Source of the DNA: Manduca sexta
Lineage: Eukaryota > Arthropoda > Insecta > Lepidoptera > Sphingidae
Length of the DNA: 64,000 bases
Assembly (NCBI RefSeq): GCF_014839805.1
Contig: NC_051138.1
Coordinates: forward strand, 3,656,983-3,720,982
Reading direction: 5' to 3'
Position numbers and translations under genes: made by a program. Positions 28,265 to 43,400 of the stretch are shown here, piece by piece. Every line of letters starts with the position of its first letter. The first letter of the stretch is position 1. Below the pieces are notes generated by a model, which searched no databases, was not told the DNA's origin, and saw nothing but the letters and a program-made list of their open reading frames with translations.

Positions 28265-28429
28265 TTAGAATATCCGCATGGTGTTGGCACAGCCGTGGTT
28301 CATCCGGTATTGCACGTACATCATGCCGGAGTTGTGCCAGTAGTACAACGCGCCCAGCACCAACACGTGCCACCACTGATGCGAGTGGCCGAGGTAGTCC
28401 ATCTGTCCCGGGAACCAGCGCTCCGGGAT
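28265..28429 (-). CDS. PAQR3: PAQR3 coding exon 7 (TM7 and stop)
   Basis: This 165-nt terminal exon follows a 'cccacag' acceptor and ends with TAA at 28267-28265. It encodes IPERWFPGQMDYLGHSHQWW, including H302 and H306 of the C-terminal metal motif, then the last helix and a short tail ending MRIF. Confidence 0.95.
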   Translation of the reverse strand: MPERWFPGQMDYLGHSHQWWHVLVLGALYYWHNSGMMYVQYRMNHGCANTMRIF

Positions 28430-31400
28430 CTGTGGGTATTGTTTAGTTTTAAAATTACAGGTGGAATAGTTATATTGTTTAATATATATTATTATGTGCA
28501 TGTTGAGTTTTCCTAACTTGGGCTTACATTATAGCTATAAGTTATAATATTTAAAATATTGTTATCGTAGTGTTAAGTCTGCTGGAAAACCTAATAAATA
28601 AATAAATAAATAAATATCTACATGTCTGCCGTCTGACAATTTGTATGAAGAAATTCAAGTTTTTACAATTGTTTACAAAAAGGGCGGTAGTCTAATTTTA
28701 AAATTGTTTTTCAGCCTATAAAAGGACTGCTTGTCGTCAGGGGCATTGTATCAACAGAGCTTGACCTGTGATCATCTCTGCCGCCTGGTATTTCGTAAAA
28801 TCTGTAGCATTAAATTTGTTGCTGTTTATTTGTTAAATTTATTAGTATTTTGATTTGGCAATAATAGTTTAATATTCTATTGTTGTATAACTTCTTAATA
28901 TCTCTTAATAAAAATGACTGATGAATCACGGATGGATGATGGTGGTTTTATTAAATTTATTGTCATTGTCTTTTATTGACAAAGTGCCCTCTTCTTACAA
29001 ATATACCACTATAATACTAAAGGGTCTTCCCTAGACGGTAATAGAAGAGCCTAATTCCCATTATTGATAAGGATAAAGCTCATCCAATATTTATAAAGGC
29101 AAAGATTTATAAGGCCAGTAAATGTTCTAACCATTTATCATTCATTCCAATATAGGGAAAATAAATAATATAATACATGTTTGAAATATGCTGCTTATTT
29201 AAAAAAAGAAACAACATAGAAAATCAGTATTATGTCAAGCTTAATGATGCTATTATAACACAAATATTCTTGCAAAAAGGCTACAGTCATGCATGTAAAA
29301 TAATATATCCAACTCACCTTAAATGCATAAATAATGAAAGCCGTCCCACTAATGATGTACATCCCTATCACTCTAGGGAAGAACATCTGGAAAAAAAGAA
29401 AACATATAAATTAACAAAAATCATATGCTACAACACAAGCCTATTAGTTTTGTTTATCCTCAAGTTCATTGCGTTTCAAAGTGGACACGCATACCTAGCA
29501 AAGCTTGACAACATGTGAAAGGGAGACGTTCCTATACATTTTTTAAATATTACTATCTATCGTGAACAGCACTTTTTTCTGGATGAAACGTAATGATAAA
29601 TGTAATGATTTCTTGTGTTTACGCGAATGTTAGACATTAAAATTAAACTATTTTTCGGATTTTATCGCGGTTTTACATATGTCCATATGTCCTTTTGTAC
29701 CCCTGACAACGTGTACGCAAAATTTCGTGTCCATCACTTCGAGTTATAAAAGTGCGAAGATGGAACAAATCAACAAACTCATATTCACATTTTTTTATAT
29801 TTTTAACGGAGCTCAATAAAGTTACCTCGCTTCACCTGATGTTAAGCGAAGTGAATCCCAAAAAAGTGTCGACCGCCAAAAGATACAAGCATACCCGGAC
29901 GGCCGGCACAATCATGCCGGCCAAATTTATTTCTCCCCTCCCCATATCCCACAAATCCCTATCCCACTTCCCTAAGGAACGCCATGGATGCTAAGCTGGG
30001 GGATCGCCTGTACACCATTAGCAGGGTACCCCCGGTGATAACCATGGTGTTCCCAAAAAAAACATGCCGGCCTGATTACTTAGGATACTCGGAGGGCTTT
30101 ATCTTTCTTGGAATGAAGAGAAGGAGGCCTCTCCTTCTGAGCAGGAGAGGGCGTGGGCAGTTTTATTTTAGGCAGCAGGATGTCGTGGCTATACTTTGGG
30201 AACCTTCAATCTAGTTCATTATTGCCTTCATTTTTCCTATTATTCTTTCTTTCTTTGTTTAAATAGATTAACCTTAATAATGTCTGATTCAATGAATTAA
30301 ACAATTGTTCTATAGTTTCAAAGACAGAGATTAAACCAAAGGTCAACTTAGCAAATGAGAATTTCCTGTAAATTTCCCACTTCTATAATTATTGCGTTTT
30401 GTTACAACAAGAGATATATATTGACTATCATATAATATCGATAGTATTTTCTAGAACCTCAACGCTCCTACGAAGAACAAAATAAACTAAAACGGCGGAA
30501 ATATAATGACATTTCAAATGACTAACATCCGATACAACCAAGAACAGCGTACTGTTTTTAAAAACGTTATAAATTATCGCAACATTGAGATTTAAATATT
30601 CGGTAATAAGGAAGTAAGGTCGTCTATTCTCAAGATCAATATTTGCAAATAAATTGTTGATATATTAATAAAATTAATTTATTATTGTAAAATATATTGG
30701 GTCACGGTTGATTAATACGGTAATAATAATGCCGGTCTTAGGTAGAATAAAAATTAGTGCCCAATCTTAGGTGAGGTATTTTTCAAGTATTTTTGTTATG
30801 AGTTTGTAAAGGCTTTCTCCCGTGACGCTACCTTTGGGCCTTTGTACCCCCCTAGAGCTGACGCCCCAAACAAACCCTTGCCCTAAAGCCGGCACTGTGA
30901 GCCGTAATAAAAAAAATGGATGCCTTATTTGCTCTGGCATAGATTATCCACGTTATTTACCCTCTAACAATAAGTACAGTCGGCCACAAAACTAGCTGAA
31001 CTAATTCAAAATATATAATCACCTTTATACTTTTGTGTCCGTATCAACATTAGTCTTTTCCACCAAAATAAACTACAAATATTTTTCTTTATTTTTAAGA
31101 AATAAAAGCATATTCCGATTAAAGTTAATCTGTAAAAGTTTTTTGTAATATTGAATTAGTTCAGCTACGTTTATAGCTGGCTATATAAACATAAAAAAAA
31201 TATTCTCTCTTCGCCCAGTTAAAGACCACGAATGCCACATTTCTTCGTTCGTAAAGACCACTGTAACTGTCACCCACCTGCACCATGGGGTTGTCGAAGC
31301 CGCCCATCGCGTAGGTCCAGTGCAGCGTGGGCAGCACGCCGTACGCCGCCCAGCCGATGAACACGCACATCTTCACCGCGTACGGCACGCCCAGCCGTGG

Positions 31401-34400
31401 GATCTGAAGCGCCATCGCTACTACGAATATCACCGTCACCGACGTCATGTAGAACATGCGCAGCTCCTGGAATCCACATGATGGTTGTTACGTTTATTAT
31501 ACAATATTATGGGTGTTTTTATTTTTAGTTTTTAAACAACAAATAAGTTGTGATAGATTAGCTGGGAGTGGAACGGACTAAAGGGACGATAGTTTGCAGG
31601 TTCATAAGTTATATGTGTATTCTTTGTGAATAACCGCTTGGTTTTACAGTGAACTAAAACATTGTGAGGAAATCTGCATACCTGAGAAGTTCTCTACGAA
31701 AATATTAAGGGAATTGTGAAGTCTGCCAATCTGTACTAGGCCAGCATGGTGGACTAAGGCCTAACCCTCTCAGTAGTAGAAGAGCTCCAGTGGGACAGTA
31801 TACAGGGCTGATATTATTATTATATAGCAGAAACTATTTACAAACAAAGAAGTGTGTCGTCAAATTATTATTATTACTCAGACATAAACGACGAAAGATC
31901 AGTATCTATTGGTGGAACAATAGGGCTCAAAATAGTAATCATTGGTAATCTATATAGTACCTGCAACAGGTGACACTCGACCTCAGAAAGAAAAGGTATG
32001 GGTTCAATTCCTATACAAATATTATTACAGACATCATCATTGGTGTTATAGGACAACATGTTCTCCGATACCCATAAATCATGATCTAGGTACGCCTTTG
32101 CAACTCGAACGCTCAGGGCATTTTGTAGGTCTCAATCTTATAGTTCCTGACAAGATATTTTATATTGATAGTGACTGATTGATGTTCCAGTAAAAGTAAA
32201 CGCATCAGGCCTGTGATGCCTTCTCTGGACTCTAACACCAACCAGAGAGCCAATACCGCCACAACACAAGACTTAAACTATTGAAATATTTATTAACTGA
32301 ATAATTTATCAAAACAAAAGACGCAGTTCCCTAAGGCCCTCGACAAAGATACACAAAACCCAGGAAACCGATCTAACAATATAGTATTCACTGACCACGT
32401 GCCTGAAGGTCAATGGCTGTTTGTTTCGCAACACGTAAGTCATTACGCAAACGCGATCAATTGCCGATACCGCATCGAGACCTGCGTATCAATATGGTGG
32501 TATTGACCTGGCGACCGTTGCGACAATTCGCGTCGTGGTGGATGGTAATTCGATGGAACGTGGTCAATTTGAATGTGACATTGACAGCATAGAGGTTGTT
32601 GTTTATAAGGTGATGTGGGTCGAGATGTATATGGCAGGGGGATTATCTATACTGGTATGTAAAGCTGAAGTTTGTTCGAACACGCTAATCTCAGGAACTA
32701 TTGAACCGATATAGATTTCTTTAAGTAATAGGAAGTTACATTACTTCTGAGTGCTCTAGGCTACTTTTTGACCCGGGAAAATATTTATCCCGTAAATATT
32801 TTTTCACGCAGGCGGATCAGCCCACACGTCTCAGGAAATACTAAACGGATTTTGATTTTTTTTTAACTAGTAAGTAGTTACATTACTTCTGTGTGCCCTA
32901 GGCTTCTTTTTATTCCGGGAAAAATTTTATCCCGGAAAAGATATCACGAAGGCAGGGCCGCGAGTGAAAACTATGTTTCTTTATAAAAGTATATACAGGC
33001 AATAAAGGCAATAAAACAGATGGTGATCTCTATCGGTAATGTAAGGTTCCGAAGTGGTAGATCAAAACAATTTAAATAAAGATACGTATTGTGTTTAATT
33101 TGTAAGTAATGAAAATGCTGCAATTTAACCGTGATTTTAAAATCCTTATTTTAAAATAATACATAGAAACGAGAAATTTCACATGTGTGAGTGAATCCCG
33201 TATAATCGCTTAACGATTCTGAATTATTTACATGTATTATGGTCCTTGACCCTGTCGATTCAACCAATATGCACCTTAACGATCAGTGAACTGGTTTATG
33301 AATTAGGGCTGCCACCTAGTTCTCTAAAATTGATTTTTTTGAACACACGAGAAAAGTCCCATATAAACTTTTGGATATGTCGGAATAACAAAAAGATTTT
33401 TTCACGATCCCAGGAACCACAATCTATACAATTATTATAAAGAAGTGTATAGATATGTAGGGGCAAGCCTTTGGAACTACTGTACCGATTTTGAAAATTC
33501 TTTCACTAATAGGAAGCTCCTGAGTTCTATAGCCCATTTTTTATCCTGAGAATATATTTATCCCGGAAAAACTTTTTCAAGCGGGCGGAAACGCGGTTAA
33601 AAGATAGTTTTTAATAAATGAAAAAAAAAATATATAAAGAACACAAATATACCTATATGTCAGAGTAAAACATACATTTTCACTTGGGTATGAATATATT
33701 TAGGTGGGTTTGGTCGGCATCAAAACTTGAAGTGTCAACCCTACGATTAGAGTTATTGACCGCGTCGAGACAGGCTTTCCTTCATACTTCATACTGTTAT
33801 TGTTGCGAATAATGTGAATTTATAATGACCGGCCCGTGGACATACGGTCCAGTATGCAATCGCCTTTTGACATACAATTCATTTTCATGTATGCTTTAAA
33901 TTACAAGTTATTGACCGACTACACTGAATTAATAGAGGTAAATACATGAGATCGCGGAAGAAATGAAGTAAAAAGACAATGATGAATAATTTTGATACCT
34001 TATTACAAAGCAATTAAGAATATTTTGGTTTATTTTTTAAGATGCGACCATATGTCGCCTCTCGAAGCGATTGACAAAAGAGTTAACTTTTTTGTACTGT
34101 GATATGTTCAAGCAAGGATTGCACAAAAAGTTTGTTTGAATGAACTTCGTCAAACATTCTGACTATAGATTTGGTTGTACTAATAATAAATGCAAAAGTT
34201 CTGATGTTTGTTACTCAATCACGCCAGAACTGCTGAACGAATTTGGATGAAATTTGACATAGAGATAGACTATAGGCTGAAAAACGATATGGTTTACCTT
34301 TTATCCCGGAAAACCATTGCACGCGGGCGCAGGCGAGCCGCGAGCAAAAAGTAATAAGTTATAAATCATAGGTGTGAAAATAATTTTAATAAAATTATGC

Positions 34401-37400
34401 TAATTTTCGACCGTGGCATGACGTAAATTAGATAAGTCATCGGTAAATTTCGTTTGTACTTTATAAAACTATTTGTATCTTCTTTGTTAAAGATATATAT
34501 TGTGATAAGTGTACCAAATGAAAGATAGTTAATATTTACATTACTTGTTTGCGTTCGGTCTTGATTCTTTTTGAAGGTAGGAAGTACCTAGGTATTATTT
34601 ATATTTGTAGGCTCGCAAAATATCAAACAAGTCTCTTGATAGTAAGTAAGTACTTGACTCACGTAGGATTTTTGTTTATTTAAAATTACTTGGAAAACTT
34701 ACAGCCTAACATAAATACTCTAAATTATTATAAATATACACCAGAGCCGACAAGTTTTCACCGGTTAATACAATATTCCGAAAAAGGCTACGAGTGTCCA
34801 AAATCCAGTCAACAGTAATTTCCTATAGCAAGTAAGTAATATAAGGTCGGCCACGTAAGTAAATTCAAATTTTCAAATCCCCTACGCGCGTTAATATTTA
34901 ATTGAATCGTTTTATCCTTTGCGCGAATTCAAGTAAATGCTTTTTATTTTATTTTTGTGAAGAATTTTTTAGTAGGAATAAAGCAGTGTTCAAACGATTT
35001 GCAGCTTTGAATTTGTTCACTTAGTAGCGAAAATACCATGTGTAACCAGTATTCCACGACCAGCAAATGCACTTGTCTAGTTTATAATAACAGTGTCATT
35101 ATGCGGAGTGAAAGCAATCATACCTGTGAGACCTAACACACGGTTGTTAGACAAAGTGCCTACGAGATAACGTAAAAATGCGCGCTGACTTTCACTTTCG
35201 CAAAATGAAAAATGTTGATGAATTAAATTAACTTAGGAAGAAAAATTTAAGGTTTGTGAGGAAACTCGTAAACCTTATCGTTTACGTAAAAATATTTCAA
35301 ATCATATGCTAGTTTTTATGGTCAAACAACCTTGATATGTTTTCATACTCAAAGCGGAACAAACTTAAAAATCGTTTTTAAAAACTACGCCGTTTTATTT
35401 TTAGTTTATCATTTACTCAGCTTACTTAATAGCTCATTCAAACAAACAAACAAACGAACTCTTCAAGATTATATATTAGTATAGATAACTTCAGCGGAGT
35501 CTAGTATTGGGTTCGAGATTTGAAAGATCTCGTAATTATTTAAAAATGTAGTTCACAACATATTTCACAATATTTTCATTTATAGTAAAAGCTATATTAA
35601 TTTGCAGAATCAACATTTGACTGCAGTTTGTACTCCTACAAACATAATTTCATTTGCGAAACGTAAAATACGTGGTATATCGCGAGAGTACTTACATAAT
35701 GACACCAGAATGCGTAATACACGCCCGAGGTGTATATGGCGAGCAATGAGAGCGCTATGCCGAACAGATCGTACATCAGGAACGTGTTGTAGTCGCACTC
35801 GGAGCGGCACGAGAACGTGTGGTACAGGGCTGATAGCAGCATACATATCTGGAATGGAATGGGACATTATACAATACGTAGAATTTATATTTATAAATTA
35901 CTAGCTTTTGCGCGCTTTTTTTCCGACTTCCTTGATATGTATCGTTATATTATGATCAAATTACACAAAATGATTATAAATTGTAGCCTATATGTTATTC
36001 TGATGTATAACCAATATTACTGTAGAGTTTCATCCAAATCAGTTCAGTAGTTTTTTCGTTACAGCGGAACAAACATACATCCATGGATCATGAACTTTTG
36101 TATTTATAATATTAGTAGGATATTAGCCTTTTTTAACCTTACTTTAAAAAAGGAGAAGGTTCTCAAATCGACTGTATTTTTTTTCATGTTTGTTACCTCA
36201 GAACTGACTGGTTAAACCGTTTTTTAGTCATCGACTTCAAAATTGGAAACCAGTATAAAGGTAACGTTAAATTATTTTTTGTTTTTAGTGGTTTTCGAAG
36301 GCGGTATAATTTTTTGTTAAAAAGTTGTTTTTTTGTTAATTTTCTGTCCACTACCTCCGCTCGTTGCATGCACCTTCTTTAGTTTCTGCAACACCTAAAC
36401 GTTGACTAGTAGAAAATGCCTTCGGCATTTTACTCTTTATACTCTTTGTATACAAATGTAATAAAAAATGTATATAGTTACAACTAAAAACATTTTACGA
36501 TGTAACAGTCTTTAAAAGTTAGATGATAGAGTTCCAATTTCGATGTCACTTCGATGTAAGGTGCAATGACGTAGAACTGACCAGGTCCAAACGCACATAA
36601 ACTGGTCAAAACAAATACGCGCTACTATGATTTTTTCGTGTCGTAATTTTTCTTTATATGTTTTTGTCACTGGATATGTTTAGTTCATCCTGTAAATCTT
36701 ACATCATTATCAAATCCCAACTCCTGTTTCAACTCTCAACTACAATTTATAAAGTCCATAATAATATAATATCAGCCCTGTATTATTTACTGTCCCACTG
36801 TTGGGCACGGGCCTCCTCTACTACTGAGAGGGATTAGGCCTTACTCCACCACGCTGGCCTAGTGCGGATTGGTAGACTTCACACGCCCTCGAAAATTCCT
36901 ATAGAGAATTTCTCAGGTATGCAGGTTTCCTCACGCTGTTTTCCTTCACCGCTAAAGCAATATAATTCACAAAGAATACACAGATATTTTTTTTATAAAA
37001 CGTCCATGCTAATTGGAAATTGAAATGACTTCGATATTAAAAAAAAAGCCAATTTTATATGTCATTACAAGCTATTATTAAGTTTCATTGATCCAAGTTA
37101 ATATGCCAGTTTAATACGTAAGGTAACCTTAGGGCATATTTAATTTTTCCGCATCGGCAAATAACAGGTTTTTAAAATACCAGGGCCCTTATTCTGTATG
37201 ATAGTGTAAACGCGTAACGCGGCCGTGTCATGTTATCTTCGAGAAATGTGTGTGGAATGGTATTCTGTAAGCCAAATTTCTATAGTCCTAAACATGATGC
37301 GTTGTGTTACGTGCTTGTTACACACTGTCAAAATAACGTGCGGGATAGAGAATAAGGCCCCTGCACGACTCAACTTTACATTCTGCTATCAGTAACGCAT

Positions 37401-40400
37401 TAACAAATGAAATTCTTTAATTGAACTTCCAAATCGGAAGCATATAATATTATTATTGCTACGATTTAATTATATAATTGTAAATGATATTCTATGACAT
37501 TAAACGTCTTTATTTTCAACTACGGTAAATAGCTTACAAATAAATAACATACAAATGAACCCATATCTTAGTTGTTATTTCGATTAAATATAGGCAATGA
37601 CTGTTTTAATAAATCCATAATACCAGTAATTTCTTGCACTAAATTGAATTCCATGTATATCATATAGATATTAAAAGCATTAGAGAGGAGTCTAAATAAA
37701 TTTCTAAATATATCATCAATTCTTCAAAGCTACAGATATGTTGTCATCATTGACGTATGTACGTAGTATATATGTATATCGAAGGTTGACATATAAAAAA
37801 TACATGTCTGCAGTCACTAGGGTACTCTATGAAAGAAACAGTAACCATTTACCGCACTACGTCATTAGACACACGCCCAACCAAAATTACTAAAATTATT
37901 AGTGCCGTTATCTCGCCAATGAACTTGGCTAACGGAAAACTAATTTGACGTGTATTTTAAAACTTTAGTTTGAATACGTAGGTCTATAACTAGAACGACA
38001 TGGAATATAAATTATACAGCTTTTGTGTCTGTTTATGATAAATAGAATGCAAAAGTAAAAATTGTTAATAGGATGCCTATCTTTGAGGTTTGGTATTTGA
38101 TAAACCGTCCATTATCTCGACTATAGCAAAGTTAAAACTTTTCCATAGCTAAATGAAGCAACAAAACTCAAATGTAGATCAGCAATTATGTAATTGCCTT
38201 TTGGGATGCGACTTTTTTCTTAATTTTTGAATATTCTTTTTGAACATCCCTTTTCAAATACACAGGAACACTTTTCAAACTAAACGTACTCAGGGAAACG
38301 CGGAGGTTGACAACCCTAGTTACGATAGTCTCACTTCTGACGTCACAAAGGTCGCTACTCGCCGGTGTCATCAACTACGCGTCGCGGACTCATATTATTT
38401 TGTCATAAATAACGCTGCACAATGGGGGCAACGATTTCAACAACTACACTGTTTTATTCATAGGTTTGGAATACCAAAACATTCTAATATTCCAAATTAA
38501 AGTATAAAGTAAAAGCGGCGATAGCCTAGTTGGGTGTGGAACGGACTGCCAGACGAATATCCGCAAGTTCAAATCCCAAGGGCACACACCTCTGACTTTT
38601 CTAAAAAAAAAACATGTGTGTATTCTTTGTGAATTTATCGTTCGCTTTAACGATGAAGGAAAACATCGTGAGGAAACCAGCACATCTGAGAAGTTCTCTA
38701 TAGGAATTTCGAAGATGTGTGAAGTCTACCAATCCGCACTAGGCCAGCGTGGTGGACTAAGGCCTAATCCCTCTCAGTAGTAGAGGAGGCCCGTGCTCAG
38801 CAGTGGACACCAAACCACCACTTTACACCAAAGCCCAATCAGATATACTTATCAGTCAAGTGCAGATTTCAAGCATCGCCTTTATAATTGTTTAATTAGA
38901 GTACATTGTTTGTTTATTATACTTTGATCAATCTTGAATATTTTTAACCAACACAACATATTTTTGTCATTAAATCCATGAAAGATTTACCGCTTTTGGT
39001 ACTTTAACCTTTGGTTATTAAACAACCATATTAGGAATGGTTAAGAACTCGCGCTCACAATATCTTATATGTAAGTACCTACCTACTTGTTTTTTAAAGC
39101 TGTCCGAACATTATATTACACGACACCGTCGCAGTTTCTATAAACAGGTACTTTAAAACCGAGAAGAAAAAACACTTCCGAAATATACAGTTATTTATGA
39201 TACATACTTTATTATGAGTTTAAACTCCTCACATTTTGTAGTTATCCACTTAACAAGTTTTCTAATGTGAGCGTAGGTTAAAAAATACCTCCTTATTCAT
39301 AGACGTTATTTATCTAAGGACGGAGCATTGCTGTGATAACAAGTCTGTTTTTTAGTGCTGACGGCATGGCAGCCTTCGCAGTGCGTAGACATAGGGCCGT
39401 TGTGATTGGCTAATATTGAGATACAACTTTAATCTAGTTGGCTGTAAGCTGACCAGCAAGCTGTCAGATAAACAAAGCTGAGAAACAGACTTGTTATCAC
39501 AGCAATGCTTTGTCCTTAGATAAATAACGTTTATGAATACGACGGTCCCTACGTATAGTATCGAATCTGCAAAATTGCGAAGATGCAATACTTTGCAGAG
39601 GAACTGTCGACATTTAAACGGTCCTTATTAAAATGAACTGCATTTATTTAAGACAATAAGGATCGAAGTGCTTATCGCCATGGCAATAAACACTAAACAG
39701 GCGATTCCAAAGTCCCTACGCAAAGTATTGCATCTTCGCAATTTTGCAGATTGTTTGCAGTATTTTATGCCCTGTCTGGTTTTGTATCAAGAGAAAATAA
39801 TTAAACAAGACTCAATCCACATGTACAATTAAAAATAATTTTCTCGATGTTTAAGCGCTGAAGTTAAAAAAAATTATTGATCCTGTTATTCAAACTAATT
39901 TTTTGTACATAATAAAACCTACTTTTAGCAATGCTGTTCGATACCCGGCCACATACAAAAATATTGGGATTAAAAAGAATTATCGCAGCTAAAAAAATCA
40001 ACAATCTAAGAATATTTAAAGTTCCGAATTTAAACTTCGTGGCCAAAGACTATAAATTGATTATTTGGAGCGAATCACAAGAGACTTGTTCAGTCACTAT
40101 GCCACATTTCATCGAAATCGGTTCAGTAGAGAGATTAACACCTACAAAATTACAAACAGATAAACTTTACCTCTTCATATTAGTATATATTTAATATTAT
40201 AGTCCACAGTGGCGAAATGTGAAATTTTTCGAAAAGGAACCCAACGCAACATAATACGGGTACTAATATGCATAAATACGATCTGCAAATTGTTCTAATC
40301 ACAAATAGATTCTACACAAATTCTATATAAAGGGAAGCCGGCAAGAATAGGATTATATGGAGCCTTCGCCATTGTTGTCCACCAATATTAAATATTAGTG

Positions 40401-43400
40401 ACATCAAATTATATTCTGCTTAGAACGAGAACCGTCGTGCGATTATAGGTCACTACTGTCCTTATTTACCTCTTTTGTTTAGTTTCTGTATGTTTCTATA
40501 CATAAATCGTTAAAAAGAACACGCAAGAACATTTATAACAAAGCAATACGGAATGACAATGATTTGAACATTTACCAAATGGCGGGGAAGTGTTACTATG
40601 TAAAATTCGAAAGTTAGTTCACTTTTCGGCCACGACGGTTCTCTTTCCGAACAGACTATAAAAGACCTGGTTGCATCAAATGCCGATGTTATAGTGGAGT
40701 TGGCAGATTATCCTTGTCACCCATATTAGCGGTAGAGCGATGTTTAAAGATAGTCATTGAAGCATCGATTACCGACACTGATGAAAAAGCCCGAGATGAA
40801 TTTATTCGATCTAAAAGTAAATCGTGCGCAATTATGAAACGAAAAAGCTTTTCATATTTTTATGTTTTTCCTCAATAAAGATTACAGTTATTATTAATAC
40901 CTAAAAGGGTATTTACTTTTAACTTTTAAAGAGTTTTAACTTTCCGCTAAAATATAATAGTATTTTGATTTTGGTGTTATTTTGCACAGATTTAAAAAAT
41001 ACCTAATTTAATAATTTTCTTAAACATTGAGCTAAAACTAAAAATATATTTACATATAATTTCGCCATAATATACAACTTCCCGCAGGTGTTTAAAATTG
41101 ATTTGATGATTTTTTTATCCATACATTGACGCTCTACTCTACCGCTCTCTTTTACAAGGGGCCTAATATAGCATGCAAAATTTGGGTGTGTTACCCCTCT
41201 GCCTACCACTGAAACGGGAATAAAGCATCATGCTATGCTATGATAATTTAGCACGCAGTGACTGAAAATAATGCAAAGCAATAAAAAGAAATACTCGAAG
41301 GCAAATTCATTCCATCACATCATACTTCATACCAATGATGACGGCAAAAACCAACGATAGGTAGGTGTAGAAATTACAAGTGAAAGTCAACGTCAAGATG
41401 CAATTATCATCACCGAGACTAATGTCGATGTTCAACATTTGTTTGATATAAACATTTATTAAGCTTCATAAGTTTTGACGGCCAAGGTGAGGTGGGGCGG
41501 CTTGACTTTTCAAAATATGATAAAATTGATGTTCTATATCATTTCTTTCTATTCATTAATCAACAGTTAATAATAATTGAACTCTTAATAAAAATTAAAG
41601 TTATAGGTAAGATTATTTCTTATTGGCAACTTACAAGCAACTGGCGATAGCACGAGAAACAAAGAAAAAAAAATTAGAACTCTCCTTCACTACGTCTAAG
41701 CTGTATATACCAAAACGTGGTCTAGCGTTAACAATTCAACGCTTTCGTAACCACGGAACCCTCGACATTTTTTACTGAAAATCTGTAATATATGAGCATG
41801 ATACCATAACAGGCTCTAAAATACAAAACTGTAGTTCAACATCAGTATTTCTATTATTACCGACAAAAAAGCAATCGATAGAGATAATATCATAGAACCA
41901 AATTCAATCGTAAATAATTTACAGTATACAGGCACTGAACTTCGTTCGTAAAGATTTTTTTTCTGTTTTGATACTTTCACTAGCCAGAGAGAAACGGGTC
42001 GAACATCCGAGACGCAAACTTTCGACACAACGACCAATGGCGTACGGCTCATATTTCGTAACAACTGCGTCATGTCATGGAAATATTGAACGTAACCCGC
42101 GTACAACATAATCAATTATAACAAAACGTTGTGCATCGTGAGATTATAACACCTGCGCATGTGGTCTATAACAGCCGTTTGCAATAAACGATTCAAAAAT
42201 CAATCTTCGATCCAATCCCGGAAATAAACCAATCAAAATAAAGTATTTGTAAGCGTGTAAAAATACTTACTTCTGATTGGTCCATTTTTGTGACAGATTG
42301 ACTAATTCGATTGGAATCGTTTATTAAAAATGGCGGTATAACAATTTTATTTATAAGATTTTTAACCAGCCATCTATATTAATTATATAACAACCTATCA
42401 TGTAACAAGAATGTTGATATGTGCAAATTAAATTATGTATAACTTGATCCGTAATGACATATGGAATTTTAAAAAAAAGCGAAGAGATTTTCGACCACTG
42501 CATATACAATATACTGTTGTCACGTAAAGCTACACTGGTTTAGTTGACATTTATTTCAAGCTCAAAGAAATAGAAGTCGTCATAGATATTTTTCCAATCA
42601 TGCGATAATATAGTTAGGTAGGTATCTATTACTGCTCATGAAATACTCAATTCCAAATTCAAAATTGATTGTTAAACTTAAAAATAATCTCTCCAATGAC
42701 AGACTGCTTTACATAACAAGATTTGGCTAAACGCTTACATATGCGGTAATTAGAAGCCAACATAGCAAAAAAATACTTCAACCTCAACAAAGCCAATATG
42801 GTACTCACCATAAAACACGAGAACAGTATTCCGGCCACCACCTTATCAGTAACCGTCGCGTGTATGTTAATGATCACCAGGTCGTTGATAGTCAGGAACA
42901 ATAAGAGAAAGAAACCGAAGATGTGCGTCCAAATGTTCATCGTCTCATTGGTCCACCAGAATATGCTGAAATAAATATCTAAATCAATACGTTTTATGGT
43001 TCTATCTTAATCGAGTAAAAAGATCATTTTATGCTATAATTTTTTACTTTCGAGTATGGCAGGTGCAAATAGAGGTTAATTTTTTCAGTGTGTATGTACC
43101 TATGAGGGTCCAAAAGTTAGGTACGTTCATTCATTTCCTCATACCTTCTAGATTATTCAAAGATTTGCTTTCAAATTTTATGCTTAGTAGCACCTTCGAG
43201 AAGATAATGTATTATTAATAGGCACGTACTCACTACCTACTCATTATCTTGACGTATGTAAAAAAAAATCGAGAAATTACTCGACCTTGTGCTTCGACAA
43301 TAATTATTTAAAATGTATACCAATTTATGATCAAACCTCAGTCGTAGTACGGACTAGTTTAAAATTGGTGTGTGACTTTACACTAATGCGATTTTTATTA

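Larger units (their letters stand above)
35849..42808 (-). other. PAQR3 intron 3 (7 kb), repeat-rich
   Basis: The longest intron. It holds LINE-tail debris, two SINEs, a GGGCC MITE, two adjacent foldbacks, MITE copy B, the fossil ORF at 40604-40882 and the diverged inverted repeat at 42173. No extra PAQR3 exon is seen. Confidence 0.7.

Noticed and set aside
29985..30214. 76-codon plus-strand ORF
   Set aside because: Lies in a dispersed repeat with relatives elsewhere in the window; no protein family recognised.
41816..42115. 99-codon minus-strand ORF in PAQR3 intron 3
   Set aside because: No recognisable motif, AT-driven composition, no splice or start support. Likely chance or old repeat.
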